Positions 24,403 to 35,918 of a stretch of 64,000 nt of DNA are shown here, piece by piece (the first letter of the stretch is position 1; every line of letters starts with the position of its first letter). This DNA comes from Telopea speciosissima (lineage: Eukaryota; Streptophyta; Magnoliopsida; Proteales; Proteaceae). Made by a program: the position numbers and the translations under genes. The stretch lies in contig NC_057921.1 in NCBI RefSeq assembly GCF_018873765.1, positions 64,903,557 through 64,967,556 on the forward strand, written 5' to 3'. The notes beneath the pieces were generated by a model, which saw nothing but the letters and a program-made list of their open reading frames with translations, was not told where the DNA came from and ran no database searches.

Positions 24403-27041
24403 ATTACCTTACCATGTTTATTTCATTATATTTGCATTATTAAAAGAATTACACATTAGGAAAGACGAGGCAAAAACTCCCACCCCCCCCCCCCCCCCAA
24501 AAAAAATGTTGAATCTTGAAGACTTTCTTCATCCCATCACACCAATTGCGACTTGAATCTTTGCTGTCGCTGCATGTGCGGCCAATGTGCAGCCTCACAC
24601 AAGCAGGGCATGGATCCCACATGGATCCGTGGATAGGGCACGTCTGCCTATGAAAGGCTGCACGAGCTAGCCGCATGGGCAGCGGCAGCAAAAGATCCAA
24701 ATCCTTGGATGGTTGGGTATGGGAACGGTCTCCATTGATTCAATTTAATTTGTGTTAAGATTCGGCAAAATTCAATGGAAGTCAGTCAAACGTGATCGAA
24801 TTTTGGAAGTATTATAGTGTATTAGAAGGTCAATTAAGAAGTATTTACGTTGGGAATAATCCTACAATTGAAAAACTCTTAGACTTGCTGGGATGCCTTC
24901 ATGTACCAATTTTGACATCTTACCCTTTTTTTTCCCCGGCTAACAAGGGTGTTCGGACCTTTAGCCCAACCCCTTAGGCACACGCATACGTCCCTACACA
25001 CATGCACACCTAGTCAACATCAGATCATATGATAACTGTTGTCGTTGAAATCTGAGTTGGTGACGTGGAGACTTGCAATAGGTGAAGAGCATGAGAAAGA
25101 GACCCGGAACGGATCCTGAGAGAGGATTCTCCGCTGCCAAAATTAGACCCGTGCAACAGTAAAAGATGAAGAGAGAGTATGGAGAGGGTAGTAAGTTTTA
25201 TTCAAGAGTGAATGAATCATACCTTAGGCCTCCCTTAGCTATATAAAGGTAGGGCAGTTGCTGAAATGGTTGCAGGGACGGTTGTTGGGTCCTTGCATGC
25301 TGGGGGACTTTCAAATATTCCTAGTGCGTGACAGAATGGGGGTAATCCTTCCTGGAACGTGTCCTACAGTAGGGAGTTGGGCACGAAGTTCAAGTTTGTT
25401 TGGACCATGATATTTAAAAATAAAAAATAACAAATGATAAAACTAAAAAATTAGTAATTTTAACCTACCAATCCACAAGCAAAGAGTGACTTAAAGCAAC
25501 AGATCCATAAGGATAAAGCCGAACAAAAGATGGGTTAGGGTTGGGAGGTGATTTGTTAGTGGTCCAATCTATTTGGTGGTGCAAAGAACAGAAATTAATT
25601 TATGTTTGAGAGTTGTAAGGCATGGTTTGTTTGTGGTCCAATCTATTTGGTGGCGATGTTGGTGGGAGTTAGGTGTTCAATTTGGGTTAATTTGATTCTT
25701 GTTAAAGCATTTTGTAGGCAATTTTTGAGACCTGTGGTCTGTGTGATGATGATAAAATTACTTTTGCGCTATTTCTTTTCACTATTGGTATATTTGCATA
25801 CAATGTCTTCTCAACTATTTACTGTTTCATATCAAAGCTTCCTTAAACTTAAAACACTAGACAAATCTATATTACACATAAGCTTAAGGGTGTCAATTTA
25901 GAATTGGACTGGAAAATCGAATCGAATTTAAATTCCAATCTGAACTACGAGTAAGATTTGAGGTTTTGTATGAAAAAAATCTGAGATTCCAGGTTTGATC
26001 GTATCTTCATAATAGGGGGTTAAAAAAAAAGCAAAACAGAAATTTGTTGAAGAAGAAGAAATCTTTTTTTTTTTTTTTAAGTAATAGTAGAGGCGGATGC
26101 TATGAGAGTACCTCACCCTCTTGGTATGTCTGTTGGGAACTCGAATTCACCTTGTTGAATCAAATTGATTGAAGGGGATTGCCCAAAGGAACGCTCTTTC
26201 AAGAAGAAGAACAATGAAGCTAAGGCTCGCCTAGACATTGTGACACTGGTTGAACCGGAATCATAAAATAAGAATCAACCATTCAAGGGAAAGCACAGAC
26301 AAGAAGTCAATTAATCACTTGAAACAACTAACCGAAAGAAAAAATGATATTAAAAGAAACTAGGCCTAATGGCCTTCTCTAAGCAAAGCACCTAAGCTTG
26401 AAAGCAATAGCTTTTGTGCATTGTTTCGATTCATCTATGGAGAGTTGGTTAGCACCATCACCAAACTTTCTAGCAGTACCTCTCTTGTCTCACCAACAAC
26501 CATGTCTTCTAATAGTGGAGGGAAAGGAAAAAAACCTCTTAAACTATCTTACAGACAAAGGAGGTTAAGGGGTCCTCGATCTTCCAACTCTAAATCATGA
26601 GATGATAAGACGGAGGGAGTTGGATATCGATGTAGCAGAAGTGGATTTGAATGGACTTGTTATAACATATCATTATGAGTTGGAGATCAAAGTACTCAAT
26701 CAGAGAGTGCGGACGCTTGGAAATAATGCCTTCTTAGCAAATTTTTTGTATGTACTTCAGTTTGGGATTGATCATGGTTCTTGATCAACCATATTCCATC
26801 AGCTTTGGAGCTTTTGACGTATCAATCAAGTACCTAACAATTACATAGTACCATTAGGTAATGATACAAAAATTTCAGCTTTTATTATTTAATTTTTCTT
26901 CTCTTTCATTTATTTCTCTTACAATTTACAACCAGAGCCCATAGAAATTATCTACTAAATATATGGGTTGTAAAGTTATATAGCATGGTCCAATACTTCA
27001 TGCCTTTGACTGTGAGATGTATATGATGTAAATTAAAAAAA
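24403..27041. other. Intergenic with unassigned repeats, no gene recognised
   Basis: A 16-20 base C-run lies at about 24483-24498. 24500-24720 has GC-rich inverted words (GGATCCACATGGATCCGTG). 25080-25390 has a promoter-like minus-strand layout (TTTATATAGC followed by a leader) and could be a decayed LTR, but I cannot show its ends. 25886 begins TAAGGGTGTCAATTTAG like a hAT end, without a visible partner. Short open frames here match nothing known. Confidence 0.35.
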
Positions 27042-27255
27042 AAGGGTGAGACACCGTTAACCGATTGTGCGCCTGGGGTGGCTCCCATGTTTAGATACAT
27101 AAACCGCCCTATTGTTTGGAAATGATTGCCTTGCCCCCATGAAAAGACAGAAATCTTTTGGAGCAAGACTGTCATTTCCAGGCGGCAGGGCGGTTTTTGT
27201 TTGCGTGGGAGCCATGCTAGGCGCGCAATTGGTTAGCGTTCTTTCTCCCTTAAAA
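27042..27255. mobile_element. Hairpin MITE, AACCGATTGTGCGCC type
   Basis: The left arm (CGTTAACCGATTGTGCGCC, GGTGGCTCCCATG) is matched in inverse by the right arm (CATGCTAGGCGCGCAATTGG, TTAGCGTTCTTTCTCCC). The GTTCTTTCTCCC end is shared with the element at 30962-31147. Non-coding, with approximate ends. Confidence 0.5.
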
Positions 27256-27884
27256 AAATCCTCTCACTTTATTTCTCACTCGGGCATAAAAGAGGGGAGC
27301 TAGACATGAAAAGGAGTACTGGAGCTAGGCTTTAAAAACATGGAACTGGGACAGAATCGGTCCAAAATCATGTGTATAACCCTAGTTTCCATATAAGAAT
27401 CAGTCCAATCTGAGTCAATCGAATCGACCAATCTAACGGATCTTTGTCCCTTTCAGTTCCTTACCCGGCCCAATTCCCCTAGTACCTGTAATAATGTCTG
27501 TCCGGGTCGGGTCCACCCCCTTATTACATGCACTGGGTGAATTGGAGGAGATAATTTTCCCCAATCCAACTCAATTTTTAAATGAATCATTATCCCCTCC
27601 AATTTGTTGCCCCCTCCAATTCTTCCAATTCCTCACATGGGACAGAAGTGACCACCCAATTATTCATTTTTAAATCCCTTAGTGCAACTGTTGAAGTGAT
27701 CACAAGCGACCAAAATGATTAAAGTTAGCATTGTAAAGGAAGCAAACTTTAGCTTCCCATCCAACCAAATATTTAAATTAGAAAAGGCAAAAAAGAAGTA
27801 GACCAAAGCAAGAGCCACACTGTGTTAAATAAATATGTCTTATAAGTTAAGTTTCAACAACCTGGGTAGTGGCACTATAGATCC

Positions 27885-27893
27885 TTATATATT
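27885..27893 (+). promoter_or_regulatory. Putative TATA box of the dirigent gene
   Basis: TTATATATT lies 53 bases before the ATG at 27946. A (CT)n run of about 22 bases (27918-27942) fills the expected leader. The box lies downstream of the earlier in-frame ATG at 27835, which argues against that earlier start. Confidence 0.55.
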
Positions 27894-27945
27894 GATACTG
27901 TCAGAAAGGCCAAACCATCTCTCTCTCTCTCTCTCTCTCTCTGCA

Positions 27946-28509
27946 ATGGGTGGCCAAAGACTCACTGCACTCCTCTTCCTTGCCTTTCTCTTCCACTCCC
28001 CTTCCTCTGCCATGCCTGGCAAGAAAACCAAGCATCACCACCCTTGCAAGAGCTTGGTCCTCTACTTCCATGACATCATTTACAATGGCAAGAACTCTAA
28101 GAATGCAACGGCGGCGATCGTGGGAGCACCGGCGTGGGCTAACAAGACCATTTTGGCCGGACAGAACCATTTTGGTGACTTGGTCATATTTGATGACCCA
28201 ATCACTCTAGACAATAATCTTCACTCCAAGCCAGTAGGGCGTGCCCAAGGTTTCTATCTTTATGATAAGAAAGAAATCTTCACGGCTTGGTTGGGCTTTT
28301 CTTTTGTTCTAAATAGTACTGACCATAAGGGTACTATTAATTTTGCTGGAGCTGATCCCCTTATGAACAAAACTAGAGACATTTCAGTTATTGGTGGTAC
28401 TGGTGACTTTTTTATGACACGTGGAATTGCGACGGTGATGACAGATGCCTTTGAAGGAGAGGTTTATTTCCGTCTTCGTGTTGATATCAATTTGTACGAG
28501 TGTTGGTAA
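27946..28509 (+). CDS. Dirigent protein (DIR-a type, lignan/lignin coupling)
   Basis: A 187-residue, single-exon secreted protein. Dirigent proteins have no oxidising activity of their own; they steer the stereochemistry of phenoxy-radical coupling (for example coniferyl alcohol to pinoresinol) in the apoplast. Residues 1-23 are a hydrophobic signal peptide ending SPSSAMPG. The dirigent beta-barrel follows: [17 protein letters not shown], then [69 protein letters not shown] and the C-terminal [14 protein letters not shown]. Several N-glycosylation sequons (NAT, NKT, NST) are present, usual for the family. The FHDI and GGTGDF blocks fit the DIR-a/disease-resistance-206 group. I chose the start at 27946 because it sits after the TATA box and CT-rich leader and directly precedes the signal peptide. 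Normal length, no defects seen. Confidence 0.95.
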   Translation: MGGQRLTALLFLAFLFHSPSSAMPGKKTKHHHPCKSLVLYFHDIIYNGKNSKNATAAIVGAPAWANKTILAGQNHFGDLVIFDDPITLDNNLHSKPVGRAQGFYLYDKKEIFTAWLGFSFVLNSTDHKGTINFAGADPLMNKTRDISVIGGTGDFFMTRGIATVMTDAFEGEVYFRLRVDINLYECW

Positions 28510-28794
28510 CTGTTTTGCATCTCAATTAAGGCCGAAGGGCTTGTTAAGAGATTTCTCTACTTCATGGGTGAAGGAAAATTTGATTCTTATTATTTTTGCA
28601 ATCTTTCTTGTGTTCAAGATTTTTTTTTTTAATTTTTTTTAACGGAAGCTTTATTGTCTTTTTTATTCGTCCTCCTTTAATTATTTCTATGCCAAAAGTA
28701 ATAATTAATGGAAGCTTTATTTTTGCAATCTTTCCTGCTTGTTATTGCCACATCATGGAATTGGACTTATCTCCTCTTTACCTATAAGGATTTA

Positions 28795-28975
28795 ATTCAC
28801 GGTATCGGTACTGGTATTGGTCGTTGTTGATATTAATACCGACATGGATAGGCTGTATCAGGCTAATTCTAATAAAAAATCACTTTTTAATCGTATCAAC
28901 CAATACATATCAATATCGTATCGGTCTTAGTCATCGTTAATACCGATCAATATGATATCAATACGTAAGGGGAGA
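28795..28975. repeat. TATCGG/GATACC-rich dispersed repeat
   Basis: Dense in TATCGGT, GATACC and ATACCGA words, like the stretches at 11040-11260 and 44470-44640. Probably remnants of one repeat family. No coding capacity or exact ends. Confidence 0.4.
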
Positions 28976-29213
28976 ATAGTGTGCACAAAAAGGGTGGGGG
29001 GAGGGGGTTTAAGACTGAATTGAGTCATCTCGATTAGAGAGGGCAACAATCATGTTGGGCTGGTTTGTATGGGCTCAAGCTTGGGCTGGAGTTGAGGCAG
29101 CGGTTACAAGAACTAAGCTCCATGTGGGTTTGAAAGTCCTATTCAAATTTCCAATTGCTATATCCAAGCCCGGCCCAAGGCTAATGATGGTATCAAATTT
29201 CCAATTCACATGG

Positions 29214-29470
29214 GGAAGAGAGAGAGATAAGACTCATGGGAGTGCTGGCGTAGGATCCGGCTCCTCTCTAGTGCACTTGTGCATCGGACGGTATCCAGCG
29301 CACATCGTTCGACTGGAGAGCTCCGATCCACACCGCCACACGCATCCCGGTGCAGTGGCGTGTGGATCGAGGCCTCTCCAACCGGACGATGTGCACTGGA
29401 CATCGTCATATGAGGGACAGGAGCTCGATCCGCTGGCGTAGGCCGCACTCCCTCACCCCCCCCCCCCCCT
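29214..29470. mobile_element. MITE of the GGGAGTGTGG family, split by a second MITE
   Basis: The left part AGAGAGATAAGACTCATGGG with AGTGCTGGCGTAG and the right part GCGTAGGCCGCACTCCCTC match the end style of 3921-4092 and 13467-13607. The middle is occupied by the element at 29254-29431. A C-run and a (CA)n run follow (29456-29490). Confidence 0.5.
29254..29431. mobile_element. GC-rich MITE nested in another MITE, 10-bp target duplication
   Basis: A 178-bp insert beginning GATCCGGCTCCT and ending AGGAGCTCGATCC, flanked by the direct repeat GCTGGCGTAG (29244-29253 and 29432-29441). The interior has further inverted words (GTGCATCGGACGGT, GATCCACACCGCCACACGC and their inverses). Non-coding. 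Confidence 0.7.
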
Positions 29471-29831
29471 CCACACACACACACACACACATAGACAGGA
29501 GAGGGTTCTCCTAGCAAGCAGGATAGGGGAGCATCCAAGCATAGCCAATAGGTTGCGGCAAAATAGTATTTATCAAAGAATGGCAGTTATGTCATTCATG
29601 TGATGATGAAAGAGAAAGGCACAGAAATGCTACCGTACCCTACCGCAGTAGCTCAAAGAATCTTTTCCCCATAGATATACGACCACAAATCCAAATGCAA
29701 AGATCCGATTTTAAATTTAGGCATTATGCGAAACGGTTATAAGGGTTATACGTTGATTACGACGTGACATGTCTCGTAGAAAGAAATAATAAAATTATTT
29801 TAGTTTTCTATATATTTCTTTAACAATGCTA

Positions 29832-29903
29832 GGGTCCATAGCTCAGTGGTAGAGCATTTGACTGCAGATCAAGAGGTCACCGGTTCGAACGCGGTTGGGC
29901 TCT
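29832..29903 (+). tRNA. tRNA-Cys (anticodon GCA)
   Basis: A 72-nt cloverleaf: acceptor GGGTCCA, D arm GCTC-AGTGGTA-GAGC, anticodon arm TTTGA-CTGCAGA-TCAAG with anticodon GCA, T arm ACCGG-TTCGAAC-GCGGT and 3' acceptor TGGGCTC, with T as discriminator. No intron. Against the plant nuclear consensus the T stem has one mismatch (GCGGT where CCGGT would pair), and one acceptor pair is G-T. It may be a slightly decayed copy. It is followed by ATTTTTG, a weak Pol III terminator. Confidence 0.85.
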
Positions 29904-30023
29904 AAATATGTTTAATTTTTGTTCTTTTCTCTTGCGATTTTTATGTCACCAATATACATGGTTTGGATCATCCGAACATACTGAATTTTTATTTATTTTT
30001 GTTAAAAAGATATTGAATTTTAC

Positions 30024-30212
30024 AGATTTGGATCCTTTACTGCCTAACTACTCGGCAGGACCGTGCTGCTCAGACACGATGTTGCGCATAAGGATCGCCT
30101 TACCCCCACTCGGGCAAGGTGTTCGGGCAAGGGTAGGGTCGACATTGCATGCAACACCGTGTCTGAACAGCACGGTCCTACCGGACAACTAGGCAGTAGA
30201 GTATCTAGATCC
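30024..30212. mobile_element. Long-hairpin MITE, ACTGCC-GGCAGGACCGTGCTG family
   Basis: The two arms are near-perfect inverses for about 65 bp: GGATCCTTTACTGCC, CGGCAGGACCGTGCTGCTC and AGACACGATGTTGC on the left, their inverses on the right. The flanking 9-bp repeats GAATTTTAC lie at 30015-30023 and 30213-30221. A sister copy is at 60253-60423. GC-rich in AT-rich surroundings, non-coding. Confidence 0.75.
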
Positions 30213-30961
30213 GAATTTTACGAGTTCAAAAGAAGGGGGGACTTTTAGTTCAAAGGCTGCAAAGCAGCTTTTTGCTCTAATTAACACCTCAAAACATATC
30301 TCCTTCTCTACTACAAATTTCAAGGGTTGGTGAAATCTTGGATTGTCAAAAGTTGGCTCGCACCAATTAGACTTAATTAAAACTGATCAATAAAAAACTT
30401 GAAACCGGATCCATCGGTTAGTATGCGGTTTGGTGTTGGGTCTAAACCAATTATTAATCGGGTATGTAGCCTGATGGGTGCTTGAGCAGAATTGACCAAC
30501 ATCGGTAATTGACCTAGTTCAACCGTTTATAGCCCTTTTTTCGCATCCGGATTAGCCCGTTATTGCTTGATCCACTCATTTATGGTTTGTTTACAACCCG
30601 TTTGTCCAATTAGCCTATTTAAATGTCGATTTTAGCCCATTCAACTTGACCCCGAATATGGATCGATAACTGACCAACCGAATAAATGTCTCCATGCCTA
30701 GCCTATGAGGTTTGATTAACTAAATAGTACAGTAATGGTGTGGGGCTTAAATTAGTGGGATCGATTAAGCCCAACTGACACCGACCAATTGACATCCCTA
30801 GTGAAATCAAACTTCTTGGAAAAATTCTTTAGTCACTTCCTCAAAGAGTCGTCGTTGGCATCAAAATCGCTATCAGCAAAGACACCATAGAGGGTGTCTG
30901 TTGCTGCTTTTCCTTGGTTTGGTGGCTTCTCTTCTCCAAGTTTTCAAAATAAAGTTGGGAA
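30213..30961. other. Intergenic, no gene recognised
   Basis: 30390-30800 contains many CCGATTAA/GGTTGGTC-like words and ends near CCAATTGACATCCCTAG, resembling the right end of a decayed hAT-type element. The left end is not clear. Confidence 0.3.
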
Positions 30962-31147
30962 AAGAGAACGCTACCTGGTTGTGTGCAGTGCACGACCCCT
31001 GCACCTAGACATAGGGCTATGCAAAATGACTGTCACACTCTCAGGAATTTTCGCCTTTCCATGGGGTGCGGCGATCATTTCGACGGCCCTGTGTCTGGGC
31101 ATAGGGGTCATGTGCAACACGCAACTAGGTAGCGTTCTTTCTCCCAT
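30962..31147. mobile_element. Hairpin MITE, GAACGCTACCTGGTTG type
   Basis: Left arm GAGAACGCTACCTGGTTGTG, GCACGACCCCTGCACCTAGAC; right arm GTCTGGGCATAGGGGTCATG, CAACTAGGTAGCGTTCTTTC. The arms are inverse to each other. Shares its outer end with 27042-27255 and inner words with 8760-8890. Confidence 0.6.
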
Positions 31148-31623
31148 AAATTTTTTTTTAGTTCATTAAAAGAAAACAATATATAATTGGACTTCTCATT
31201 TTAGATTGCCTCCCTGTCATCTCAACTCAGGAGGGCGGAGGGATATGAACAGCAAAGGGCTCAAATTCAAAAGTTACCAATTTGAGCTTGAGTTCCTTGC
31301 AACATTTCTTTAAAAAGATCAAGGGAGAAGGTTTCCCAATACCCTACATTATTCATCATGTGGGAAACAGTTTCCAACAAAGACCATATGGTTAAGGAGG
31401 AGAGAAAGTATCAGTATGGATCCACAATCTACATAGCTAGAATGCGAGAGGGTGTAGGAAAACATCCCCAACTGGCGGCTTGAAATTTTTTTCTCACCCA
31501 AAAAAAAAAAAGGGTAAATCCTTAGGCCTAAAAGATATGTCACATTTTGGCACAATGTATACTTCGTCTAGAAGCCGATCTTAGATTAACACATCTATAT
31601 ATATTTAACAAATATTACTATAA

Positions 31624-31733
31624 AGGGCAGAGTGTGCCCAGACACATGGCGGAATCAGGGAATGGGTGAAATGGTCACCCCACACCGCCCCATGTGTCTG
31701 GACGCAACCTGCGCCCCAGTGCAGAGAACATCA
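31624..31733. mobile_element. MITE, GTTCTCTGTG hairpin family, partly truncated
   Basis: GTGTGCCCAGACACATGGCG pairs with CCATGTGTCTGGACGCAACC, and the right end reads GTGCAGAGAACAT as in the copies at 8760-8890 and 10244-10377. The left outer end is shortened. Confidence 0.5.
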
Positions 31734-32116
31734 TATTGCCTCTAAAGGATGTCAAAATAACTTATTTGCTATGCTTGTAATACATATTTTCAATAAGGGG
31801 AAAACATCCTCATGATGTCAGTTTTTTGGTGAAAATGCACGCAGGCCCCCCCTCCCCACGTAGATCACCGTTCACCCTCCCCCTTAAAATGTCCTAATTA
31901 CCCCCCTATTTTCAAGGTTCCCATAATATCCCCTCCCCCTCAAATGCCAGAAATTGCACACGAGCGTTGGAGGGAACCCTCCCCTTTTCAGTAAATATCT
32001 CACAAAGTTTGCTGAGAAGATTATTTATTTACCATGGGTGATGATAAATTGGATCATCTTCATGTATCATAAAAGAAATTTATAGGACTAAGTTTCCTTT
32101 CACCCACCATGAAGGA

Positions 32117-32304
32117 GATTCGGCTCTTCTCCTTGAAGGTCATCGCCCAATGAGTGCCCAATGAGACATCCAAAGGCTGGGCTGTGTAGCACATGACCTA
32201 ACGATTGATTGGACATACATCGAGATGTGTGCAGCACAGCCCAACCTTTAGATGCCTCATTGGGCACTTATTGGGCGATGTCCTCCAAGGAGAGGAGCCC
32301 AATA
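32117..32304. mobile_element. Long-hairpin MITE, CTCTTCTCCTTGAAGG family
   Basis: Arms of about 80 bp in inverse orientation: GGCTCTTCTCCTTGAAGGTC, ATCGCCCAATGAGTGCCCAA and GGCTGGGCTGTGTAGCACA on the left, matched by AGCACAGCCCAACC, CATTGGGCACTTATTGGGCG and CCAAGGAGAGGAGCC on the right. A short loop of about 25 bp separates them. Non-coding. Confidence 0.65.
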
Positions 32305-34330
32305 GTCAAGAAGGAGGAATTCCTTCATTATGACCATTCCATCATAGGTCACATCACCAGTGGAGTGGAAGAGATTCTTTTTGGGTGAAGAAAATCGTAG
32401 TCCATCTTTATATACCCTTTACATAGTTTTTATTTTTTTATTTTTCTAAAACACCCTTTACATTTGTTATAAAATAGATATAATAACACTTTAGATATGT
32501 GTTGGAATTTAACCAACTATTACCTCTTAAAACCACATCATACACAAATAAAAGGTATTCCAAACCTTATTAATTATTATTCCCGTCCTTGTGTCTACCA
32601 ATATGTGTGCTGAATTGCATCTTTCCACCAACGGCTGACCACTAAATAAAATGAGCTTTAACCCTCAACCATCCAATGAAGGAAGGCCCCTTATCAGAAT
32701 GTCAAGCAAATTCAATGATGGACCATATATGGCTTTTAGCCCAAACAACCAAAAAGATCATAGAATGACCCTATTTTTTTTTTTTATCACCAACAAGATC
32801 ATAAGGGTCCATGTTCCATATCAAAGATGCTATTCTAATTATTATAGAACAATGAGCTCCATCCATTATTATACCACAAAATTTTTTGCTTTAAAAAAAA
32901 AAAAAGGAGATTTTTTTTTTTCATAACCCATAACCTATAACCCATATAGTGTTTGTTACGCATTTTTGGAATGGATTCTAAGGTTAGAATGCATTTGGCA
33001 CCAAGAAAAAAACTAGAGAAAAATTGGATTTCATAATGCGTATTATACCCAGAATTTATTCTAAGAATACATACGAAAAAACAACTTTATGTTATTTTTT
33101 TGTTCCACACTTTATATAATACTTGCATAGAGGAGTAGACGCATGTGCCAACTGAGAACAGAATCGTAAAACATATATTCTCTATGAATTGAAAGAGAGA
33201 GGGTCTCCACGCCGCCAATGTGGGGAGAATCTTCCCGACCACGCCACCAAAAGTAATATAAAGAACAATATCACTTATATGGGTCCATATAGTCAATCTC
33301 CTAGACCACGCCAATGATAATACAGAAAAGTACCATCTATGTGGGTCCACCTGGTCAAGAAAAGAGAGAGAAAATTATTAAAAAAATCCCATTATAAGAA
33401 GACATGATACATTAGCTGTGTGGAATACTTTTTCCCAAATTGAAAAGTTCTGTTCTATACTCACTGATCTTAGAATTATAAAGCAAATCGGGTTGGGGTT
33501 GTCCAGTCCACTAATATCGCTGTAAGAAAAAGAGAGAACTTCAAAGTAGGCTTCGATGGTGGAGAAGAATATGCCATAGCTATCAGCTATCATCTTCTCT
33601 TACCCATCTTCCCTTCCCTACTTTTCTTACCCTTCCATTCAAGTATTCAAAAGAAGGATATTAAAAAAAAAAACTTTTTTTTTTTGTTTTAAGTTTTTTT
33701 CTAACAAAAGTAAAAGAAAAATGGTAAACATTACAATAATAACACAAGAGGCAAAAATGAAGCTGCTTGCTTTTATTTGCAAAATGGGAACTGAATTTCT
33801 CTTTTTCATTGGTTGGGATTCGGGACCGTATTTGGTTGATGGAAAACCTCTAAAAGATATGATAAAAGAAGAATTTCCTGAGATACAAGTTTTCCTTTAT
33901 TTATGGTAAAAGAGGAATCTCTTTACCATTGCCAACGTTACCCTCATACTCCATTAAGGAAGGATAATTATACTTGTTAATAGAGGGTGGGAGTGTAACG
34001 GAGACCGAAGAATCCAATCAAGTGATTACTTCACCAATGAAGAAGGAATTCTTCCTTCTGAAGGTGAAGGAAATCGGTAGACATATCTAAGCAAGGGAGA
34101 CAATTTCCAAAATGACCCTCAACCTGAAATAACTGCAACATGGGAATTACAAGATGTGTGTTGATAGAAATTTGATGATATGACAAATTTGATCGCTGAT
34201 CTCTTCTCCGTCGTGCGGGAATGGGGTAGAGATGGTCGGGTACAGAGGAGAAGAGAGACAGAGATGTTTCATGCAGGAATGGGAAAAGAAAAAGCGAGAA
34301 GCTGGAAACTAAGGTAACCCGCCAAAAATT

Positions 34331-34804
34331 TAAGGCAATCTAGCGACGGTATCTTTACGATCGTCGTTATGATGATATTTTCTACGACGGTATTTCTAGT
34401 ACTGTCATTAAATATATATATATATATTTTCCGTGACGGTAATATTATGCCATCGTTATAAATATTTAATCCACGACGTAATATTATTATTGTCGTTAAG
34501 ATTCCATTTTCTGCGACGGTAATATTTATACTGTTGTTATAAATATTTAATCGATGACGTAGTATTGTTACTGTCGTTAAGATTCTATTTTCCACGACAG
34601 ACTTTGTAGTACTGTCATTATAAATATATTTTTCATGACGGGAAAATATACGCCGTCGCCGAATTAGAGTTTCCACGGCGGATACTTAAGAACCATCGCG
34701 GAAAATAATATTTTGCTACGATACTATATTAACCATCGTAGAAAATGATATTTGGCTACGAACCATTTTTCTAACCTTCGGCAAAAATAGAATTTCTTGT
34801 AGTG
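34331..34804. mobile_element. Orphan end of a CACTA (En/Spm) transposon with subterminal repeats
   Basis: The right terminus is AATTTCTTGTAGTG, the inverse of CACTACAAGAAATT, the classic CACTA terminal repeat. Inward of it lie about ten subterminal motifs of the CTACGACGG/CCATCGTAG type, spaced 30-60 bases and alternating in orientation (for example near 34371, 34430, 34512, 34596, 34690 and 34756). No matching left end was found in the window, so the element is truncated. No transposase is seen. Confidence 0.7.
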
Positions 34805-35918
34805 CAATTTTCCTATTACATTTTTTTTCTGGTATATAAAAACAACTAGATTAAAAAACAAGGAAAGAAAGTCATGTTTTAAGATACTAACGTCCATAAG
34901 TAATTTGAAGATCTCCCATGGCCAGAGTCCCTTATACTCTGCTCGATCTAGTGACTCCAGTCTCAACCAATCTAAATGTTCACGATTGTGGTTTCCAATT
35001 CTCTTGTTGTTTGCAGTCCTTGGAGCATTCCCCTTGCTTTTACTTCTTTGGTTTTTCGTATTAATAAATGTTATTCATATATAAAACCTTGATATTGATG
35101 AAATGTATAGCTTCATATTTTGATTTATGTATTTCCATGCATTAGTTTTTAAATTTAAGACTTTCCAGTTAATTTTTAACTAAGACAATTCATATCACAT
35201 AAACATGTATGATCCAATATGTCTCATTAACCTAAAATTACCTTAATATTAATATGTTATAACAAAATTTTAAAAAATTAGACTGAATTGGTGGTTGGAC
35301 CGGACAAACCAAAACCGCCTATTTCGTTGGTCTAATCTAACCAAAGATTGCCCTCTTAAAAAATCGTGTGATTTTTAAATAATTGTCCAGAATAGTTCAA
35401 TGGTTTTCATTACTATTCTAGAATTTTAATCCAACCACTAGAACCCATTCTCTCTTCATCGTGTGGTGAAAGAAAACTTCATGATTCAATCGTGTTGACC
35501 TATCTTAATGGTTTTAGACTTTGAGCTTTTCCTCAATGTCACATCCTATGTGTCTTTTCATTAATTTGGAAATCCAAATATTCCAATCCAATGTTAAGTG
35601 TAGCATGCAGGTTTTGAAACCATCAGAGCGTGTCCTATTTATGAGTCTTCTTCTTGAAGTAAGTAATAGAATTGAGTATAAGGGTTCCCAATAACGCTAC
35701 TAAGTCTACCGAAAGAAAAAAGAAATTTCAACGTAATACACCAATGAGATTCTGAATAATGGTATCATCCACATAGAACCCATATGGGATCCATTTATGT
35801 TGATTCTAAACTTAGGCATCCAAATGGGACCCATATGTTTCTTTTTCGCAAGAGAGTTGCTTTGCTAGTTAGTTACAAAGGCAGCCTTGCCAGTAACGGC
35901 CACAGCCACAGCCCACAT

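Larger units (their letters stand above)
31148..34330. other. Intergenic with scattered MITEs, no gene recognised
   Basis: Apart from the elements listed separately, this stretch is AT-rich with poly-A and poly-T runs (32770, 32900, 33670). 33180-33360 holds GTCTCCACGCCGCCAATGTGG and GTGGGTCCAC words that recur around 61450-61700, another dispersed repeat family. The open frame near 33721-33909 has no recognisable domain. Confidence 0.35.

Noticed and set aside
25080-25390. Possible LTR on the minus strand
   Set aside because: It has a promoter-like layout, but I could not find matching ends, a target duplication or a partner, so it is not listed as an element.
27835-27945. Earlier in-frame ATG for the dirigent gene
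   Set aside because: It lies upstream of the TATA box and would place a CT-repeat-encoded segment before the signal peptide.
29052-29538. Open frames of 110-129 codons on both strands
   Set aside because: They run through the nested MITEs and a (CA)n repeat; no conserved domain.
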